Assembly: GCA_964452085.1 (NCBI GenBank)
Contig: CAYVKL010000019.1
Location: 1-32,543 of the forward strand
Direction of reading: 5' to 3'
Origin: Methanobacterium sp964452085
GTDB lineage: Archaea > Methanobacteriota > Methanobacteria > Methanobacteriales > Methanobacteriaceae
Length of the DNA stretch: 32,543 bases
Part shown: one piece after another, positions 15,756-24,264 of the stretch
Layout: each line of letters begins with the position of its first letter
How positions within the stretch are numbered: the stretch's first letter is position 1
Notes under the pieces: model-generated
What the model was told of the DNA's origin: nothing
Databases searched by the model: none
What the model saw: the letters and a program-made list of their open reading frames with translations, nothing else
Translations under genes and position numbers: made by a program

Positions 15756-15836
15756 TTGTCACAAGTTAAAGATCTAACCATCCAAAACGGAAATGCTTCG
15801 GATAGTGGTGGTGCTATCCTATCTGTAGTTGGATGA
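15756..15836 (+). pseudogene. Relic of adhesin-like (parallel beta-helix) surface protein
   Basis: Between two stop codons a 26-codon frame reads LSQVKDLTIQNGNASDSGGA, then ILSVVG. The string LTIQNGNA followed by a glycine pair matches the repeat unit of the large adhesin-like surface proteins common in Methanobacteriales, where each turn reads roughly L-T-I-x-N-G-x-A. There is no start codon or remaining gene body, so this is a leftover of a deleted or recombined gene. Confidence 0.5.
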
Positions 15837-15860
15837 TTTCTTGCCACCAGGAAAAAACAA

Positions 15861-15898
15861 TAGGGACTTTAAAAAAGTCATTTCCCAATTTTTTTTTT
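15861..15898 (+). terminator. Hairpin with ten-T tract
   Basis: GACTTT (15865-15870) pairs with AAAGTC (15874-15879) around AAA; outer GGG and CCC can extend the stem imperfectly. A run of ten T follows (15889-15898). It is well placed to end transcription of the gene at 15404. Confidence 0.5.
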
Positions 15899-16060
15899 AT
15901 TGTAATAACAACTCTATAGCTTTGCAGTTTACTCCCCCAATGAAAAGAGATAAAGGAACTAAAAAGGGGTTTTAGGTTGTTATTTTAGGTTAAAGGAGAA
16001 TATATTCAAAAAAAAGAAAATGTGAATTATTATTGATTGATAGGAGAAAAAATCATTTTC

Positions 16061-16522
16061 CTATATTTTCCCTTTTCTCTTTTTCTGTATTAATGTAGGA
16101 ACGTACATCACTGCAAAACCTATAACTATGGACAATATAAGGTCTAAGGTGTTTAATATTCCAGATCCCACAAAGTTATAATAAATATATACGGAAACTG
16201 GGACATATATTGCACTTGCCGTCACAACACCGGGAGAATATTCACCTGTACGTAGAGTGTAGTATGCATGAATTAAAAAGTTAGAAAATATCCATGCAGC
16301 GGTGGATAATCCGATTACAAGTGTCAATTCGCTGGGGTAAAATATTGCCAGGGACGTTGCTACGATAACGTAAGCCATGAAAATTACATTTCCCAGAATG
16401 AACTGGCCAAATGTTTCAGGTGCTCCAATATATTTCTGTGCCCAAGGTACGAATCGTGGTGATTCTTCTAAAATATGTATAAAATATGCTACAGGTACCA
16501 GCCATAAAATATATAAATCCAT
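16061..16522 (-). CDS. HXXEE-domain membrane protein
   Basis: The 153-residue protein begins MDLYILWLVPVAYFIHILEE; His 16, Glu 19 and Glu 20 form the H-x2-E-E motif that names this family of small integral membrane proteins. About four to five hydrophobic helices follow, and the C-terminus is basic (QKKRKGKI). Function is unknown; the His/Glu set inside a helix could be a metal or catalytic site. AGGAGAGA precedes the ATG. It follows the CPBP protease gene after 17 bases and is surely in its operon. A second HXXEE gene is at 20173. Confidence 0.75.
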   Translation of the reverse strand: MDLYILWLVPVAYFIHILEESPRFVPWAQKYIGAPETFGQFILGNVIFMAYVIVATSLAIFYPSELTLVIGLSTAAWIFSNFLIHAYYTLRTGEYSPGVVTASAIYVPVSVYIYYNFVGSGILNTLDLILSIVIGFAVMYVPTLIQKKRKGKI

Positions 16523-16539
16523 AAATATCTCTCCTTTTA

Positions 16540-17328
16540 TTATTCATTGCCAATATTGGTTGTATATTTGAAACCTATTTTCTTGGAAGTCCAGAACCAT
16601 AAAATGGCCACGAAGACTAAACCTAAGGCCAATCCTAAGAAGCCGCTTTCGGGACTAAATATGTTGGTCATTTGAATTCCTAAAACACCAATGGTACTGC
16701 CGAAGCCGAACAGAATATAAACTATGGTATTCCAGAGGGCATGGGAGAATGATGATACAATTATAGAACCAGAAATGTACCTTAGTAGTCCGAAGATCAG
16801 CCCACCAATAATCCCTCCAGTAATGTATATGGGAAGCATACTCCAAGTGAAGGATGGATTCAGGAAGAAGAGTGGTAAATGCCATGAGGCAAATGCAACC
16901 GCAGTGAGTATGAGAATTAATTTAGGATTTATTTTGTCCCGTTCCAGTATTCCAAAGAGCCATCCTCTGAAAAACCCTTCTTCAGTGGCAAATGCTAATA
17001 TAAGAGTGTAGAAAAAGAGGTAAGCAATTTTTCCAATCATTTCATTGGAGTATTTAATTTCGCCAATGTTTCCAGTTACCATTGCAATAATAATTATAAC
17101 TAAACAAATGCTCACCGGATATAGAATAGCCCAAACATAATCTCTTAATCTTCCAAACTCCAAACCCAATTCTTTACCATTCATTTTAGTCCAATAGGCT
17201 AAAATTAGGATTATAGGGAATATTACTAGTGCTTCGAGTTGTGCATTATTGAATATTATCGGTGCAAGTGCACTGCAGATCATTACCAGGACATATCCAA
17301 TTAAACCAGTTTTGTAAGCTTTTTTCAT
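16540..17328 (-). CDS. CPBP-family intramembrane glutamic endopeptidase
   Basis: CPBP (CAAX protease/bacteriocin-processing-like) enzymes cleave proteins within the membrane. The three family motifs are present: TEEGFFRGWLFG (Glu 116, Glu 117, Arg 121), FASWHLPLFF (His 150) and SFSHALWNTIVYILFG (His 196, Asn 200). About eight helices fit 262 residues. AAGGAG precedes the ATG. It heads an operon with the HXXEE gene. Known relatives process prenylated proteins or protect against peptide toxins; which applies here is not evident. Confidence 0.88.
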   Translation of the reverse strand: MKKAYKTGLIGYVLVMICSALAPIIFNNAQLEALVIFPIILILAYWTKMNGKELGLEFGRLRDYVWAILYPVSICLVIIIIAMVTGNIGEIKYSNEMIGKIAYLFFYTLILAFATEEGFFRGWLFGILERDKINPKLILILTAVAFASWHLPLFFLNPSFTWSMLPIYITGGIIGGLIFGLLRYISGSIIVSSFSHALWNTIVYILFGFGSTIGVLGIQMTNIFSPESGFLGLALGLVFVAILWFWTSKKIGFKYTTNIGNE

Positions 17329-17644
17329 GAAGAACGCTCCTTATTCCTTTTAAGTACATGAAAGACAAAACACCCAAGCAATCCTTCAGATACTCATTGA
17401 AAATATCTTTTTTAACCTTCCTTGAAAGGAAACATGATTTCTTTAAGAAATCACATTCTCCCAAATACCAACATGATTCTACTGCTACGTTAGTGCTGAA
17501 CTGCTTTAAATATTCCTATTAAGTTTTTAATTACCTTAACTGGGAGTCAAATGTGGATGTTTAAACACGGTCACCAGTCACAAGATGGGGAAGTTATCAC
17601 ACCAAATTATACATTAGGAAGAGCAGTGGAAATAAGGGAGTAAT
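17329..17644. other. Intergenic region with recombinase relic A
   Basis: The left half contains the promoter side of the CPBP gene and no supported feature. The right part (17538-17640) is the most decayed of the recombinase C-terminal relics and ends right at the stop codon of the next minus-strand gene. Confidence 0.45.
17538..17640 (+). pseudogene. Tyrosine recombinase C-terminal relic, copy A (highly decayed)
   Basis: AACTGGGAGTCAAATG matches the AACTGGGA(G/A)CC.AATG start of copies D and E, and the right end GCAGTGGAAATAAGGGAG matches GCAGAGGAAATCAGGGAG of copy C. In between, the H-x-L-R-K region is recognisable only by nucleotide spacing. Stops and frameshifts show it is dead. I am less sure of this copy than of C-E. 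Confidence 0.45.
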
Positions 17645-18049
17645 TCATTTTTTGACCTTAATTCCAATCAATCCACCTATCGCTCCTACAATAGTGCTTG
17701 TAATTATTGAAAACTGAAAGATAATGTATGCGGCTATGATTATGTCGGCACCGTATATTATTCCAATATTTAGAGAAATTAATTTTATGAGCATGTAAAT
17801 GGCATCGAAGCCTATTATTAATATTAGAGTGATTATTAAACCACCTATCATTCCAGAAATTGCCCCCACAATTGTTCCATCTTTCAAATCCATTTTATCG
17901 TAATCTTCATATTCTCGGCTAAAGTAGGAGGCTAAAAATCCTCCTATTAACGGACCTATAAAGAAAAGAGGGAAGAAAATTATAATTAGGCTGATACTTA
18001 AAGCTGCGTTTAACAGCGCGCTTAGTCCTATAATTTTCCAATTAGCCAT
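17645..18049 (-). CDS. DUF5518-like small membrane protein
   Basis: The 134-residue protein consists mostly of four hydrophobic, glycine-rich helices (FFIGPLIGGFLASYF, GTIVGAISGMIGGLIITLI, and a final TIVGAIGGLIGIKVKK). The GPLIGGFLA and GAISGMIGG strings resemble DUF5518, a membrane family frequent in methanogens and haloarchaea. AGGAGG precedes the ATG. Function unknown. It follows the metallophosphoesterase gene on the same strand after 52 bases. Confidence 0.65.
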   Translation of the reverse strand: MANWKIIGLSALLNAALSISLIIIFFPLFFIGPLIGGFLASYFSREYEDYDKMDLKDGTIVGAISGMIGGLIITLILIIGFDAIYMLIKLISLNIGIIYGADIIIAAYIIFQFSIITSTIVGAIGGLIGIKVKK

Positions 18050-18101
18050 TTTATCCTCCTGGAATTTGAGAAAAAGATTTAACTATTTGCTATTATTTTT
18101 T

Positions 18102-19697
18102 TTAGATTTGGAGTGCTTCTGACTTTAATTTTTTGATATTCCCACTGGGAGTGTATTGATAAAGATTTACATAAGTTAAAGTTGAGTCTTCGCTTTTCGG
18201 GGGTATAATGACTACAAAGGTCATAGTGCACTTATTTTTATCTATCCATGTGCCAGAATTTACATAGACCTTTTTTTCTTCTTTTTCATTGCAAGAGGTT
18301 ATAACTCTTGCTTCATGAGAATGTCCAAATATAACGATTTTTTTATCTGAATCCGGATTGTTGAAGAATTGTATACGTGATTGATCATCCAGATGACTTG
18401 CAAAAGCTCCCTTAAGCACTGCTTCGTCGGTGGGAATTTTAACCGGAACTAAATTTTTATTTTGCCTTTCATCCCATGTTTCAATAATCCCGTTATACAA
18501 GTTAACATCAATGTAATTATCTTCTGAGTCTTGATATGGTAAAAAATCGTTTATGGCATAAAATTGAGTGAAACCATCTATACTTGTGTTTATGACTTTT
18601 TCTTCTAGTCCTTCTTTAACAGGAAAATCTGAGATAAGGCCTTTCCAAACATTCCAATAAAGGAAGTAAAGAAATTGAATATCTCCCAGTTCGTTTTTAT
18701 GAACTGGAGGGAATGTAAAATTTAGTTTGGGGCGACCTTGCATAACTGAACTGGTAGCCATGCGGGTAAAGAAATATCCTGGAGGTAATATGGTATCTGT
18801 TTCGGTTAAAGACTGGTTGGAATAATCAGGTGCACAATAAAAATTGTATCTATGTCCGTGTTCAATGATTACTTCTGGAAAATCAGTAGGAATATATGCT
18901 CCCAAACCCCTCACATCACGAGCTTCAGATATTCCCGGCAGAATACTTTGAATATCCTCGGAATTTATCAATAAATCATGATTTCCAGGCACATAAGTCA
19001 CTTTTACTTTGCCGTCTTTTATTATATTATTAAAGGCATCCATTACAGGTTTATTGTTAGAAGCCACGGCTTTGGTGAAATCCAACTGCGTTTTTCCATT
19101 AAATGTGTCTAAATGCATGGGGATGAACCATTCGTCAATCAGATCACCGGCTATAACCAGTTCTTTAACATTGGGGGAATTATTAACATGTTCTAAAAAA
19201 TTAATTAGCGCATCCCGGTTCTGGGTAAGTTCTGCATAGCTGTCATTTGCACCTAAATGGAGGTCACTTATGCATATTATCAAGGTTCTTTCCTTGTTTA
19301 AATCTGGAATGCCTTCCAATTCCAGATTAAATGAATAATCAACCGCAAAAAAACTCACAAATTCTTCTTTTAAAGATTTTCCATTGATAGATTTTACTTT
19401 ACTAGTTATGGAAAGTTTATACTCTTCACCTTCAGTAATTGCCTCAGATTTATTAATATAGAGAACAGCTGGTGAATTGGTATCAAAATTAATTTTAACA
19501 TCCACATCTTCTTCATTCCCATCAGGTTTAATTTTGTAAAGTTTTATTCCATCTTTAACAGTATTCATATCTAATTCTTCGCTGAATGTTAAATTTATGC
19601 GGCCTGAAGGATCAATGACTGATGGATCTGCAGTTTTATTAGAGAAAGGAATGTCTGTTTCAACATTTAATATTTTAACAATTTTTTTAGATTCCAA
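18102..19697 (-). CDS. Metallophosphoesterase with N-terminal Ig-like domain
   Basis: The 531-residue protein has an N-terminal beta-sandwich like Big_5 domains (residues 15-120, DPSGRINLTFSEELDMNTV) and then a calcineurin-type phosphoesterase. Metal-binding motifs are in order: ISDLHLG (Asp 145, His 147), AGDLIDEW (184-190), PGNHDLL (237-243), EHGHRYNF (279-286) and FGHSHEARV near 460. The DLHLG...GNHD pattern resembles UDP-diacylglucosamine pyrophosphatase-like enzymes, but the substrate is unknown. No signal peptide is seen. The start is TTG 19697, preceded by a GGGGGT ribosome site; no ATG is nearby. Confidence 0.85.
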   Translation of the reverse strand: MESKKIVKILNVETDIPFSNKTADPSVIDPSGRINLTFSEELDMNTVKDGIKLYKIKPDGNEEDVDVKINFDTNSPAVLYINKSEAITEGEEYKLSITSKVKSINGKSLKEEFVSFFAVDYSFNLELEGIPDLNKERTLIICISDLHLGANDSYAELTQNRDALINFLEHVNNSPNVKELVIAGDLIDEWFIPMHLDTFNGKTQLDFTKAVASNNKPVMDAFNNIIKDGKVKVTYVPGNHDLLINSEDIQSILPGISEARDVRGLGAYIPTDFPEVIIEHGHRYNFYCAPDYSNQSLTETDTILPPGYFFTRMATSSVMQGRPKLNFTFPPVHKNELGDIQFLYFLYWNVWKGLISDFPVKEGLEEKVINTSIDGFTQFYAINDFLPYQDSEDNYIDVNLYNGIIETWDERQNKNLVPVKIPTDEAVLKGAFASHLDDQSRIQFFNNPDSDKKIVIFGHSHEARVITSCNEKEEKKVYVNSGTWIDKNKCTMTFVVIIPPKSEDSTLTYVNLYQYTPSGNIKKLKSEALQI

Positions 19698-19803
19698 AGA
19701 AGAAACCCCCTTTATAAATTTCGTTGATTTAGTGGATCTATTTTCGAGATTACTTTTGTTAATAATTTGATAATTGGATTATTTAGCTTAATGTATAAAT
19801 AAG

Positions 19804-19882
19804 CCCCAGCCACATGTCAAGGAAGTTCTTCAACAGCTCTCTAATTAATGCAGGAAGCCCGTTGTAAATAAGGGAACTTCTG
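19804..19882 (+). pseudogene. Tyrosine recombinase C-terminal relic, copy B
   Basis: The frame reads SHMSRKFFNSSLINAGSPL then a stop, then IREL. It aligns with copies C and D through SH-x-x-RKFFN and LINAG. This is box II (H-x-L-R) of a tyrosine recombinase, with the L changed to S. No start and an internal stop: a dead fragment. Confidence 0.65.
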
Positions 19883-19969
19883 ATAGCAAGTACGATCTCG
19901 AACCAGCAGAACATCAAACTACATAAAGATGAATGAGAAACTATGATAAAACTCATAGAAAATGAAATT

Positions 19970-20172
19970 GACATGGGGTAAGAATGGAAAGTTGAAGACA
20001 TAAACACCGCTGTGGAAGAACTTAGATTTAAAGGTGACAAAATCATCAAAATCACATGAAACCCACAACAATAACAGTTGGGGTCCTTTAATTCTTAGAT
20101 GATCCAAATGGAGTCTGGGTAGCGTTATTCAGAACCACTAATGTTTTGTATGGCATGGGTTTATTAAACTAG
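19970..20172 (+). pseudogene. Relic of a VOC-family protein
   Basis: One frame (from 19982) reads EWKVEDINTAVEELRFKGDK, continuing IIKIT-stop. A second frame, shifted, reads FLDDPNGVWVALFRTTN and continues to a stop at 20170-20172. Together they match the C-terminal module of VOC proteins (V-E-D-I...A...EEL...G then F-x-D-P-x-G). Stops at 19979 and in the middle plus the frameshift mark it as a pseudogene. The N-terminal half is missing or unrecognisable. Confidence 0.55.
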
Positions 20173-20799
20173 TTGATTATAAAAGGGGGATTAAAAATAC
20201 AACAAAGTTACAACTTTATATGGCAAAGAATTGGGGCTTTTCTGGGCCCGATAATATTAACAATTCTTATATGCTTCAAATTTACTGATCCAAGTTTTAC
20301 ATGGATTGCATTCCTGTTCTGGCTTCATTTGCCTTTGATAATGATTCATGAGACTGAAGAATATATTTTCCCGGGGGGATTTGTAAAATTTTTTAACACT
20401 GATACTATATTTAGCAAAGATCCACCTGAACTGGATTCACCGGTAACTCCAGGTTATGGTTTTTTTGTTAACATGTCCATCTGGATTATGGCCATAATCG
20501 GTGGTTTGACAGCAAATATTTTGCCGTGGATCGGTATGGGTATAATTATTTTCCAGCTTCTTATAAATGGAATTCAGCACACCGTACTTTTACAGCTAAA
20601 AAAACCAGGATATAATCCTGGATTTTTAACAACGTGGTTAGTTTTAAATCCATTTTGCATTGTAACAATATTTTATGCCTTAAAATTCAATATTTTAACT
20701 TCTATGGACTGGATTCTGGCTTTTATAGTAGGTGGAGCTTACATACTAATTCTCATGTTAAACACCATGAGGTTACGTAAAGAGAAAATTTCTTCATAG
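20173..20799 (+). CDS. HXXEE-domain membrane protein
   Basis: This is the second HXXEE-family protein of the window. LHLPLIMIHETEEYIFPGGF carries the motif (His 59, Glu 62, Glu 63), within about six hydrophobic helices; it is longer than the 16061 paralogue. The start is awkward. The frame can open at TTG 20173, which has no ribosome site. A good AAGGGGGA site (20183-20190) lies inside the frame and points to codon ATA at 20197, not a usual start. Either an unusual start is used or an ATG was mutated. The frame is otherwise intact. Function unknown. Confidence 0.7.
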   Translation: MIIKGGLKIQQSYNFIWQRIGAFLGPIILTILICFKFTDPSFTWIAFLFWLHLPLIMIHETEEYIFPGGFVKFFNTDTIFSKDPPELDSPVTPGYGFFVNMSIWIMAIIGGLTANILPWIGMGIIIFQLLINGIQHTVLLQLKKPGYNPGFLTTWLVLNPFCIVTIFYALKFNILTSMDWILAFIVGGAYILILMLNTMRLRKEKISS

Positions 20800-21096
20800 T
20801 TCAGTAAACTAATAAAAAAAATAGCTTGCAGTCTTTAATTGGCACGGTTATTTTAGAAATTTGACAGAATAATGTAGTTTAATGACTGGCCTGAAAAAAG
20901 TTGCGATTGCAAGAGTTTAGGCGATCTACCTCCACAGAAACTAATTGAGGACTTTGGATCTGAAAATCAGACATTTATGGTTATTATAATGCATATAAAT
21001 GGATATTATAGCTTCCCATAGAGAAATAATTGATTAAATTAATGTTAAGAAAAAGATAATACCTCCAAAATTTTAACACACTGTTTTAAAATATTT
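20800..21096. other. Intergenic region with an unidentified short frame
   Basis: About 297 bases. Between stop codons near 20877 and 21020 one plus-strand frame of 40-odd codons reads FNDWPEKSCDCKSLGDLPPQ and onwards. It has no good start and I do not recognise it; it may be another decayed gene fragment. A TATA-like TTTTAAAATATTTAT (about 21083-21097) precedes the next gene. Confidence 0.3.
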
Positions 21097-21486
21097 ATGA
21101 ACATGAAAAAACGAATGGATGTCAACCATAACAGTTGCAAAACTATGGAAAAAGAAAATTTAACTCAATCTATTGACCAACAAAGGGAAGAAGAAATGGC
21201 AAATGGGATTTTCAGAGCTTATAATTTGAATAAGAGGCTTCTAAAAGCTAAACTTACATTTCAAGAAAAATCTTTACATGCAGTAACTATTGATCCGGTT
21301 ATGGGTCTGCAAAACGAAGAAAACAACATACCATATTCAAGTATTAAATCAGTTATTGTTCAGAGCCATGGTGTTGGTAAATATGTGGAAATTAAAACCG
21401 CATCTGAAACCTTCAAATTCAATTTATTCAATACTGAAGCTTTTGTTGATTTTTTCAATGAAAAAACCAATATAATTATTAAATAA
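21097..21486 (+). CDS. Small protein of unknown function, possible PH-like beta domain
   Basis: Not firmly recognised. The C-terminal ~95 residues alternate strands in a pattern like bacterial PH-type domains (KLTFQEKSLHAVTIDP, NNIPYSSIKSVIVQS, KYVEIKTASETFKFNLF), ending in a helix (TEAFVDFFNEK). The longest frame starts at 21097, but a TATA-like sequence abuts that ATG, and ATG 21196 (MANGIFRAYN) has AGGGAAG five bases before it. The true protein may therefore be 96 residues. Confidence 0.55.
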   Translation: MNMKKRMDVNHNSCKTMEKENLTQSIDQQREEEMANGIFRAYNLNKRLLKAKLTFQEKSLHAVTIDPVMGLQNEENNIPYSSIKSVIVQSHGVGKYVEIKTASETFKFNLFNTEAFVDFFNEKTNIIIK

Positions 21487-21614
21487 TTAAAGGTTGGGAA
21501 ATATTGATTCAATTAATCTTCTTATAACGAGCTAAAACATACGAAAAACAAACATTATTCTATACCTCTGTTAGTTTGGTTGCTTGAATTGGATATTCCA
21601 TTTATCTCATTTTT

Positions 21615-23714
21615 TTATTTTTCTATCTTCAAAAATCTTGAATTAAAAGCCACTATAATGGTACTAAGTGACATTAATATAACCCCTGCTGCGGGAGTTA
21701 AAAGAATTCCGAAACTATATAGAACACCTGCTGCAATGGGAATTGCAAAAATGTTATATCCAGCTCCCCAAGCTAGATTTTCGAACATTTTCCTATAGGT
21801 TGATTTTGCCAGTTTTATAATGTAAACAGCATCAAGAGGATTGCTTCTTACCAAGACAACATCACCGGCTTCAATGGCCACATCTGTCCCTGCACCGATT
21901 GCAATACCCACATCCGCCTGTGCAAGTGCAGGGGTGTCATTAATACCGTCTCCGGTCATGGCAACAATTAATCCTTCAGATTGAATTTCTCGTACTTTTT
22001 CAGCTTTTTCTTGCGGTAATACTTCTGCATAGTATTTATCGAGTCCGATTTTTTGTGATACCCATTCTGCAACTTCTTTTCTGTCCCCGGTAATCATTAT
22101 GCATTGAATACCAATATCTTTGAATTTTTTTATGGCTTCTTTGGACTCTTCCCTTATAATATCTGCAAGTGCAAGCGCACCTTTAACTTCTCCTTCAATA
22201 AGTATGAAAACAATCGTTTTTCCTTCAGATAATAGTTTATCTACCTTTTCATCATAAATATCCTTGTTAAGTTCCTTTAAATATCCTGGACTTACCACTT
22301 CAACATTTTTTGTATTAATATTACCCTGAATACCCTTTCCAGGGATTGATTTAAAGTCTTCAACATCAAAAGTCTCATTGGCAGCTTTTACAATTCCTTG
22401 AGCAATGGGATGTTCAGAATATGATTCTAGTGAGGCTGCATATTTTAAAATGTCATTTTTATGGTATTCTTTGCTTAAAGGAACAATATCAGTTACACCA
22501 AATTTTCCTTCGGTTAGTGTACCTGTTTTGTCGAAAATTATGGCATTAATATTTCGTGATCTTTCAAAAGACGCACGATTTCTTATTAAGAGTCCATTTC
22601 GTGCGGATAACGATGTTGAAACTGCAACAACCAGTGGTACTGCAAGTCCAAGTGCATGGGGGCATGCTATAACCATTACAGTTACAGCTCTTTCAAGAGC
22701 AAATTCAAATCCGAAATTTGTAACTCCCAACCATACTAAGAGCGTTATAAATCCGCCAGATAGGGCTATTATTGTAAGTGCTGTTGCAAAACGGTCTGCA
22801 AGGTTTTGTGTTTTTGATTTACTAGCTTGTGCTTCCTCAACCAGTGTGATTACTTTTGAAAGGAATGAGTCCTTTCCTGTTTTTTTAATTTCAACTTTAA
22901 TGGATCCCTCTCCATTAATGGATCCGCCTATGACTTCTGCACCAATTTCCTTAAATAAAGGTTCTGATTCACCTGTAAGCATTGATTCGTCAATGGAAGT
23001 ACTTCCTTTTATAATTTCCCCATCAACAGGGACTTTTTCTCCAGGTTTAATTATTACTTGGTCTCCCACATTTAGTTCATCTAAAGGAACGTCTATTGTG
23101 TTTCCATCTGTTGTTAGTTTATGGGCGCTTGATGGCATGAGTTTTACAAGTTCTTCAAGTGCTCTGGAAGCGCCCATCACGGATTTCATCTCCACCCAGT
23201 GTCCTATAAGCATAATATCAATTAATGTTGCAAGTTCCCAGAAAAATACTTCGCCCATAAGGCCAAAGACCACGGCACTGCTGTAAAGATAGGCACTGGT
23301 AATTGCAACAGATATTAACATATCCATCCCGGGTGTTCTGGATTTAATTTCGTTGAAAAATCCTTTAAAAAATGGATATCCTCCATAAAAATAAACTATG
23401 GTTGATAAGGCGAAAAGAAGGTATAAATCTCCTGTAAATCTGAGTGAGTTATCTAAACCCACTAACCCTTGAATAGTAGGTGATAAAATAAGAATAGGTA
23501 TAGTAAAGAGTAATGATATCCAGAATCGTTTTTTTAAATCATCAATCATATTAGAATGGACGTGTTCTCCTTCCATTCTATGTTTTTCATTCAGTTCTCC
23601 TTCACATACAACACATTTGCCCTTTTCTTGAGTGTCCCCATGATCCATGTGCCCCATTTTATCAGAATCGTCATGATTCAATTTTATTTCCCCCAATCCG
23701 GTGTCTGTACTCAT
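21615..23714 (-). CDS. copB: Copper-exporting P1B-type ATPase, CopB-like (CPH motif)
   Basis: A heavy-metal P-type ATPase of 699 residues. The N-terminus is His/Met-rich with a C-x2-C (MGHMDHGDTQEKGKCVVCEG), typical of CopB rather than of a folded HMA domain. Eight helices are expected, and the metal-path motif in the sixth is IACPHALGLA (Cys 351, Pro, His 353), the CPH signature of P1B-3 copper pumps. Other motifs are TGES (247-250), the phosphorylation site DKTGT (Asp 395) and MTGDGINDTPALAQADVG. It probably exports copper. There is no ribosome site before the ATG, and a TATA-like ATTATTATAA lies about 28 bases upstream, so a leaderless transcript is likely. Confidence 0.92.
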   Translation of the reverse strand: MSTDTGLGEIKLNHDDSDKMGHMDHGDTQEKGKCVVCEGELNEKHRMEGEHVHSNMIDDLKKRFWISLLFTIPILILSPTIQGLVGLDNSLRFTGDLYLLFALSTIVYFYGGYPFFKGFFNEIKSRTPGMDMLISVAITSAYLYSSAVVFGLMGEVFFWELATLIDIMLIGHWVEMKSVMGASRALEELVKLMPSSAHKLTTDGNTIDVPLDELNVGDQVIIKPGEKVPVDGEIIKGSTSIDESMLTGESEPLFKEIGAEVIGGSINGEGSIKVEIKKTGKDSFLSKVITLVEEAQASKSKTQNLADRFATALTIIALSGGFITLLVWLGVTNFGFEFALERAVTVMVIACPHALGLAVPLVVAVSTSLSARNGLLIRNRASFERSRNINAIIFDKTGTLTEGKFGVTDIVPLSKEYHKNDILKYAASLESYSEHPIAQGIVKAANETFDVEDFKSIPGKGIQGNINTKNVEVVSPGYLKELNKDIYDEKVDKLLSEGKTIVFILIEGEVKGALALADIIREESKEAIKKFKDIGIQCIMITGDRKEVAEWVSQKIGLDKYYAEVLPQEKAEKVREIQSEGLIVAMTGDGINDTPALAQADVGIAIGAGTDVAIEAGDVVLVRSNPLDAVYIIKLAKSTYRKMFENLAWGAGYNIFAIPIAAGVLYSFGILLTPAAGVILMSLSTIIVAFNSRFLKIEK

Positions 23715-23788
23715 ATTACAAATCTAACATTATAATAATTTTAGAGATGATGAGAAATGTTATACTTATACATGTATTACAAATCTAA
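23714..23788. promoter_or_regulatory. Duplicated 14-bp motif at the copB promoter
   Basis: TATTACAAATCTAA occurs exactly at 23714-23727 and again at 23775-23788, in the same direction, 61 bases apart start to start. On the coding strand the near copy (TTAGATTTGTAATA) ends inside the copB start codon and follows the TATA-like box; the far copy is upstream of it. The layout suggests an operator pair for a copper-responsive regulator. No regulator gene is adjacent. Confidence 0.55.
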
Positions 23789-23902
23789 ATGATGATTAAA
23801 GAATAATAAAGCCTTTTTAACAGTAAATAAGCTCAATTAAATATAATAATTTAGTTAAACGCAATTTTAAATATCTTTGATTTAAAATCCAAAACATCTA
23901 GG

Positions 23903-24205
23903 TTATTTTAAGTATTTATCTTTTTCATCCCCTAAATATTCTCGGTAGGAAAGAGCTTTAAATTTTGTTTCAAGATTAATAGCTATCTTTTCCATTTTAT
24001 CCACTTTATGACCAATATCCAACTTTTTTAATTCTTGCAAATCTTCTTCTAACTCTCCTAAACCATTTATAAAGGTTGAGAAAAGTTTTTCAGAAACTAT
24101 CATTACCTTGGTATTTTCACCATATTTCTTAAGGTCTTCAGGTTTGCATATAACTTCACATGACTTAATAATCCCTGCAATGGGTTCAGGTTCCATATTA
24201 TTCAC
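23903..24205 (-). CDS. Small soluble protein with coiled-coil region, unknown function
   Basis: Not recognised. 100 residues: an N-terminal part with two cysteines (IIKSCEVICKPEDLKKYGE), a strand VMIVSEKLFSTF, then a helical, heptad-like stretch (LEEDLQELKKLDIGHKVDKM). No membrane segment. It is one of three consecutive small minus-strand genes and ends 188 bases before copB, from which it is separated by the duplicated promoter motif. Confidence 0.6.
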   Translation of the reverse strand: MNNMEPEPIAGIIKSCEVICKPEDLKKYGENTKVMIVSEKLFSTFINGLGELEEDLQELKKLDIGHKVDKMEKIAINLETKFKALSYREYLGDEKDKYLK

Positions 24206-24264
24206 ACCTCTTCGTTAGATTTTACAAATTTTTTAACGGCCAAAGATCTTAATGAAACTTAGAT

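Larger units (their letters stand above)
15713..16060. other. Intergenic region with an adhesin relic and a terminator
   Basis: This 348-base gap holds two recognisable items, listed separately: a short relic of a methanobacterial adhesin-like protein (15756-15836) and a hairpin with a ten-T tract (15861-15898). The rest is AT-rich and shows nothing I can support. Confidence 0.5.
19698..20172. other. Intergenic region with recombinase relic B and VOC relic
   Basis: This 475-base gap carries two dead coding fragments on the plus strand, listed separately: a tyrosine-recombinase relic at 19804-19882 and a frameshifted VOC-family relic at about 19970-20172. Open frames on the minus strand here look like chance. 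Confidence 0.5.

Noticed and set aside
16041..16065. Imperfect inverted repeat at the end of the first HXXEE gene as a terminator
   Set aside because: The stem is A/T-rich with mismatches and has no convincing T-tract on the gene's strand.
19783..20107. Two minus-strand frames between the phosphoesterase and the second HXXEE gene
   Set aside because: They lie opposite the recombinase and VOC relics, whose plus-strand frames give recognisable protein motifs; the minus frames do not.
22405..23286. A 293-codon plus-strand frame opposite copB
   Set aside because: It is Ser/Pro/Thr-rich and follows the antisense of the ATPase; long antisense frames are common over such genes. No ribosome site.
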